Assembly: GCF_034355335.1 (NCBI RefSeq)
Contig: NZ_CP136422.1
Coordinates: forward strand, 995,001-1,059,000
Reading direction: 5' to 3'
From: Blautia coccoides
GTDB taxonomy: Bacteria > Bacillota > Clostridia > Lachnospirales > Lachnospiraceae
Length of the DNA stretch: 64,000 nt
Below, in pieces: positions 60,417 through 64,000 of the stretch. How positions within the stretch are numbered: the first letter of the stretch is position 1; every line of letters starts with the position of its first letter. The translations under genes were made by a program, and so were the position numbers. The notes beneath the pieces were generated by a model, which saw only the letters and a list, made by a program, of their open reading frames with translations, did no database searches and was not told the origin of the DNA.

Positions 60417-62351
60417 ATGCGAAGAAAAGGGAAACAAATTTTGGCGGCAGCCACGGCTGCGGCTCTGCTGTTATCAGGCTGCGGAGGCGGCACAGGTGGA
60501 GAAAAAGAGGGAACATCAGAGCAGCCGTCCGCTTCGGGGGAGAAGATGACAGATGTGGGGACACCCAGAAAGGATACGCTGATCGTGGACATGCTGAGCG
60601 GTACACAGACAGATCCGGATAACTTCAACCCCTATATGACAGGCTGTGTAGCAATGGACTGCGGACTCCATCAGCTTCTTTATCCCTGCCTGTGGGAAGC
60701 GGATACCATGAACGGGGCCCAGACCTGTGACCTGGCGGCGGATTTTCCTGAGGCCATGGACGACACGAACACAAAGTACCGGTTCCATCTGCGGGAGGGA
60801 ATCACCTGGTCGGATGGTGTGGAATTTACTGCCGAGGATGTGGAGTATACATCCAACATACTCAGCACTACAGAGGAATTCAGTTGGGGAAGCTGGTATA
60901 AATCCTTTGTTAAAAGCATGAAGGCTGTTGACAAATACACAGTTGAGATGGAACTTGTGGAACCAAATGTAAAACCACAGCAGAAACTGGGGGTTATCGT
61001 ATTTGGCAACAATTTCAAAGTAGTTCCGAAACACATCTGGGAAAAAGAGGACCCGGCCACTTTTAAATACACAGATCCTCTTTCCCTTGGGCCGTACACC
61101 CTGTCAAAACGCGATGCCCAGGGAAACTGGTTCCTGTACGAAAAGAGAGAGGACTGGGACAAATCGGATGTAGGTGTGATCGACGGGGAACCCAAACCCC
61201 AGTACGTGTTGTTCAAATATTTCGGAAGTGAAGAGAAACGTGTCATGGCGGCAGTTAATAATGAAATTGACATTCTGCAGGACATCTCTCCGGAGAGCTG
61301 GGATATTCTAAAGGAAAAGAATCCAAATGCTAAATGCTGGACAGAGGAATTCCCCTATGCCATACCGGACGACCCCTGCGAGCGTGGTATTTCCTTTAAC
61401 TGCTCTAATGAATATTACAATAACAGAGAAGTGCGGTGGGCCTTGACCCTGAGTATGGATATCAAACAGGTGAGCATGGCGACCTTCGGCGGAAAACTGA
61501 AGTTCTCCCCTCTGGCAGTGCCTCCCACAACAGCGCTTTCGGATGTGTACCAGAAACCAATGGTGGACTGGCTGAAAACCTATGCCTTTGAGGACGGATA
61601 TAAACCGTTTAATGAGAACGCGGCCAGGGAAATGGTAGAACTCCTTAAGACAGAAGGTGTGGAAAATCTCCCAACCACAGAGGAGGAGATCACCGACATC
61701 TTTGGGATCGGCTGGTGGAAATATGATACAGACAAGGCTGCAGAGCTGCTTCAGAAAAACGGATTTACGCAAAAAGACGGCCAGTGGATCACACCGGAAG
61801 GACAGCCCTTTGAAATTATCATTCTGGCACCTGCGGACTTTGAGATAGAATCCATGCGTCTGGCTTTTGCGGTTGCGGATGCCTGGAGCAAATTCGGGGT
61901 GAAGGCTGAGGTAAAACAGCAGGATTCCTCTACCTTCTGGACATCTTACGCCACAGGAAATTATGATGCAGGTGCGTACTGGCCTTTCTGCGGACTGATC
62001 CCTGACCTGACAGAGAATATCCAGACCTGGCACCAAAAATATATTCTTCCCAACGGGGAAAATGCAGCCGGCAACAAAGAGCGTTACGCCAATGAAGAGC
62101 TGAGTGCTGCCATTGATAAACTGCAGACACTTGAGGCAGATGACCCGGAAGTCAAGACAACAGTGGAAGAAATGCTCAAGATTTTTGTAGATGAGATGCC
62201 TGCCATCCCCATGTTCGGCACTGCAAAATTCGTTCCCGTTGTGGAGACATACTGGACCAATTTCCAGGATTCGGAGAACCCGTTTGAGGGTCCCTGGTGG
62301 TGGTGGTCACAGTTTAGGTTCTATACCACTAAGATCGAAGCTGCAAAATAA
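60417..62351 (+). CDS. Oligopeptide/dipeptide-type ABC transporter substrate-binding lipoprotein
   Basis: This 644-residue protein has a lipoprotein signal peptide with lipobox LLSGC and a Gly/Glu-rich linker. A family 5 solute-binding domain follows (KYRFHLREGITWSDGVEFTAEDVEYT is the family signature). It binds peptides, or in some gut Firmicutes oligosaccharides or nickel chelates, for the permeases downstream. ATG 60417 starts the signal peptide and follows AAAGGAGGAAAAG; the frame is open upstream from 60342. Tryptophan-rich segments near the C-terminus (GPWWWWSQFRF) are notable. Confidence 0.92.
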   Translation: MRRKGKQILAAATAAALLLSGCGGGTGGEKEGTSEQPSASGEKMTDVGTPRKDTLIVDMLSGTQTDPDNFNPYMTGCVAMDCGLHQLLYPCLWEADTMNGAQTCDLAADFPEAMDDTNTKYRFHLREGITWSDGVEFTAEDVEYTSNILSTTEEFSWGSWYKSFVKSMKAVDKYTVEMELVEPNVKPQQKLGVIVFGNNFKVVPKHIWEKEDPATFKYTDPLSLGPYTLSKRDAQGNWFLYEKREDWDKSDVGVIDGEPKPQYVLFKYFGSEEKRVMAAVNNEIDILQDISPESWDILKEKNPNAKCWTEEFPYAIPDDPCERGISFNCSNEYYNNREVRWALTLSMDIKQVSMATFGGKLKFSPLAVPPTTALSDVYQKPMVDWLKTYAFEDGYKPFNENAAREMVELLKTEGVENLPTTEEEITDIFGIGWWKYDTDKAAELLQKNGFTQKDGQWITPEGQPFEIIILAPADFEIESMRLAFAVADAWSKFGVKAEVKQQDSSTFWTSYATGNYDAGAYWPFCGLIPDLTENIQTWHQKYILPNGENAAGNKERYANEELSAAIDKLQTLEADDPEVKTTVEEMLKIFVDEMPAIPMFGTAKFVPVVETYWTNFQDSENPFEGPWWWWSQFRFYTTKIEAAK

Positions 62352-62390
62352 TTTGTCACAAGAATAACACCAATTGTAAGGAGGCTGTCA

Positions 62391-63389
62391 ATGAAATTCG
62401 GGAAATTTCTTCTCTCCAGGATTGCGACGTTTCTTCTCGTAATTTTTATTGGTGTGACAACCGTCTTCTTTGTCCCCAGGCTCATGCCCAATGACCCGGT
62501 GGAGGCGATGATTGGACAGATGACGTCCAATGCCGGTTCCATGAGCCCGGAGGCAGTTGTGCAGATGAGGGAATCTATGAATTCCCTCTTCGGCCTGGAC
62601 GGTTCTGTCCTGCATCAATACCTGGATTTTTTTAAACGTGTAGTCATTTCACATGACTTTGGTCCATCCCTGTCCGCATATCCCACGCCGGTTATGCAGA
62701 TGATCGCCAGGGCACTGCCTTGGACTCTGGGACTTATGCTGACCACAACGGTTTTGTCATGGCTGATCGGTAACCTGATCGGTCTTTTGGCAGGATTCCG
62801 CAAGGACAAGCCCCTGTCAAAGCTTTTGGAGGGGATCGCCATCTTGATGTATCCCATTCCATATTACATTTTCGCGCTGCTGCTGATCATGTTTTTCTGT
62901 TATCTGCTTCCCGTGTTCCCGCTGTCTTTTGTGGTGCAGGGAGAGGGATTTAACTGGGTACATATCAAGAGCATACTCTGGAACTGCTTCCTGCCCGCCA
63001 TGTCTCTGATACTGGTAGGGTTTGGATGGTGGGTCATCAGCATGAAAACCATGGTGAGTAATGCCAATGAAGAGGAATATGTTAAATTCGCAAGGCTGAA
63101 AGGTTTGCGCGAGGGACGCATCATGAGGCGGTATGTGATGCCAAATGTCATGCTCCCCCAGGTTACAAGTTTGGCTCTGCAGATAGGCGGTATCTTCAAC
63201 GGTGCTCTGGTGACAGAGATCCTGTTTGGATTTCCGGGACTGGGCAGTCTGATCTATCAGGGGATCCTGCAGAGTGATTACAACCTGATCATGGGTACCA
63301 TCACCATTTCAGTTATCAGTGTTGCTCTGACAACCTTTGTCATAGACCTGCTGTATCCATTCCTGGATCCGCGAATCCGTTATAGTTAG
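62391..63389 (+). CDS. Oligopeptide/dipeptide-type ABC transporter permease, DppB-like
   Basis: This 332-residue membrane protein has six predicted helices, an N-terminal FLLSRIATFLLVIFIGVTTVF segment typical of DppB/OppB, and the EAA-type loop near EEEYVKFARLKGLREGRIMRRYVMPN. AAGGAGG precedes ATG 62391. It pairs with the DppC-like permease that begins 11 bases after its stop codon. No ATPase gene is seen in the window, but the operon continues past its end. Confidence 0.94.
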   Translation: MKFGKFLLSRIATFLLVIFIGVTTVFFVPRLMPNDPVEAMIGQMTSNAGSMSPEAVVQMRESMNSLFGLDGSVLHQYLDFFKRVVISHDFGPSLSAYPTPVMQMIARALPWTLGLMLTTTVLSWLIGNLIGLLAGFRKDKPLSKLLEGIAILMYPIPYYIFALLLIMFFCYLLPVFPLSFVVQGEGFNWVHIKSILWNCFLPAMSLILVGFGWWVISMKTMVSNANEEEYVKFARLKGLREGRIMRRYVMPNVMLPQVTSLALQIGGIFNGALVTEILFGFPGLGSLIYQGILQSDYNLIMGTITISVISVALTTFVIDLLYPFLDPRIRYS

Positions 63390-63400
63390 GGGGAAAGAGA

Positions 63401-64000
63401 ATGGCAGGAAAGAAGAACAAAACAAATAAATACTGGAATTTCCGCCTGAAGCTGGGAACTGTACTGCTCTGCGTCTTTCTCATTATCGGGTTCATCATGC
63501 CTGTTTTCTGTAAAGTCAGTCCTGTGGAATGGCAGTCTTATTCCAGAAATATGAATCCCACAGCAGAGCACTGGCTGGGAACCACAGGACTTGGACAGGA
63601 CGTTTTCTGGCTTTTGGCCTACTCCGTCAGGAACTCCTTTCTGGTAGGTATGGGGGTGGCATTCTTTGCCACAGCCATAGGTGTTTTCATGGGGCTGCTT
63701 GCAGGATTTATGGGGGGCTGGGCAGACAGGATCATCACGCTTCTGACAGATTCCTTTATTGTAATCCCATCCCTTCCCATATTGATCCTCATATCAAGTA
63801 TGCTCAAGGGGACGGCCCCGCTTTTTTATGTGGCGGTGGTTCTGGTGATCTTTAACTGGCCCTGGCCTGCCAGACAGGTGAGGTCCATGGCGCTGACCCT
63901 GAAGGAGCGGGATTTCATCAGCACAGCCATGTTTTCCGGGGAGAGTACCGGAAAGATCATATGGAAAGAGATTTTTCCGTTTGTCATGAACTGGTCGCTG
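63401..64000 (+). CDS. Oligopeptide/dipeptide-type ABC transporter permease, DppC-like (3' partial)
   Basis: From ATG 63401, after GGGGGAAAG, an open frame runs to the end of the window (200 codons without a stop). The protein begins MAGKKNKTNKYWNFRLKLG, has an N-terminal membrane helix, the family segment EHWLGTTGLGQDVFWLLAYS, further helices, and the start of the EAA loop (KERDFISTAMFSGESTGKII). It is the second permease of the oligopeptide-type importer. Confidence 0.92.
   Translation, partial: MAGKKNKTNKYWNFRLKLGTVLLCVFLIIGFIMPVFCKVSPVEWQSYSRNMNPTAEHWLGTTGLGQDVFWLLAYSVRNSFLVGMGVAFFATAIGVFMGLLAGFMGGWADRIITLLTDSFIVIPSLPILILISSMLKGTAPLFYVAVVLVIFNWPWPARQVRSMALTLKERDFISTAMFSGESTGKIIWKEIFPFVMNWSL

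Overview
The window looks like a chromosomal stretch of a gut Lachnospiraceae-type Firmicute, close to Blautia. The reasons are the density of YesM-type histidine kinase / AraC-type response regulator pairs, binding-protein-dependent sugar importers without their own ATPase, many cytoplasmic glycoside hydrolases, AddAB rather than RecBCD, and AGGAGG ribosome binding sites with some TTG starts. The genus is an inference. No rRNA, tRNA, CRISPR array or prophage was seen.

Layout. 1-2803: end of a sensor kinase and its response regulator. 2804-3436: non-coding, with a long-stem hairpin element (A), a second repeat (M1) and a probable IS66-type MITE. 3437-5644: GH3 glucosidase. 5791-5999: hairpin element B. 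6081-12965: esterase, methyltransferase, Hsp33, NAD synthetase and two sugar/polyol-type dehydrogenases. 13051-13605: lipoprotein behind two BlaI/MecI-like dyads. 13930-20739: GH31 alpha-glucosidase, LacI regulator and a CUT1 sugar importer, tied together by a repeated TTATGCGCAAAAG operator. 20839-29904: rhamnoside locus (Gfo/Idh/MocA oxidoreductase, GH78 rhamnosidase, dehydrogenase, IlvD/Edd dehydratase, amidohydrolase) interrupted by an IS110-family element. 29992-36790: second kinase/regulator pair with a CUT1 importer. 37059-38839: GH25-LysM lysozyme and a convergent membrane protein. 39080-47865: AT-rich arabinoside locus (GH51, importer, third kinase/regulator pair). 48069-56136: HAD phosphatase, addB, addA. 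56137-57026: non-coding, with hairpin elements C and D and repeat M2. 57027-58418: AGCS amino-acid symporter. 58745-64000: unpaired response regulator and the start of an oligopeptide-type ABC importer.

How it works together. Most of the window is a set of carbohydrate-use modules. A lipoprotein binding protein and two permeases import oligosaccharides, presumably energised by one shared ATPase encoded elsewhere. Cytoplasmic GH3, GH31, GH51 and GH78 enzymes hydrolyse them, and LacI or two-component regulators switch each module.

The most unusual content is non-coding. Four elements (A 2830-3038, B 5791-5999, C 56147-56360, D 56674-56862) share termini (AAAACCA in three of four, and GTCC in all) and a structured loop, but each has a completely different 34-46 bp nearly perfect stem. 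The loop core shows compensatory base changes between copies and a T.T mismatch kept in all four. I do not recognise this family. It is the best candidate here for an undescribed mobile or RNA element.
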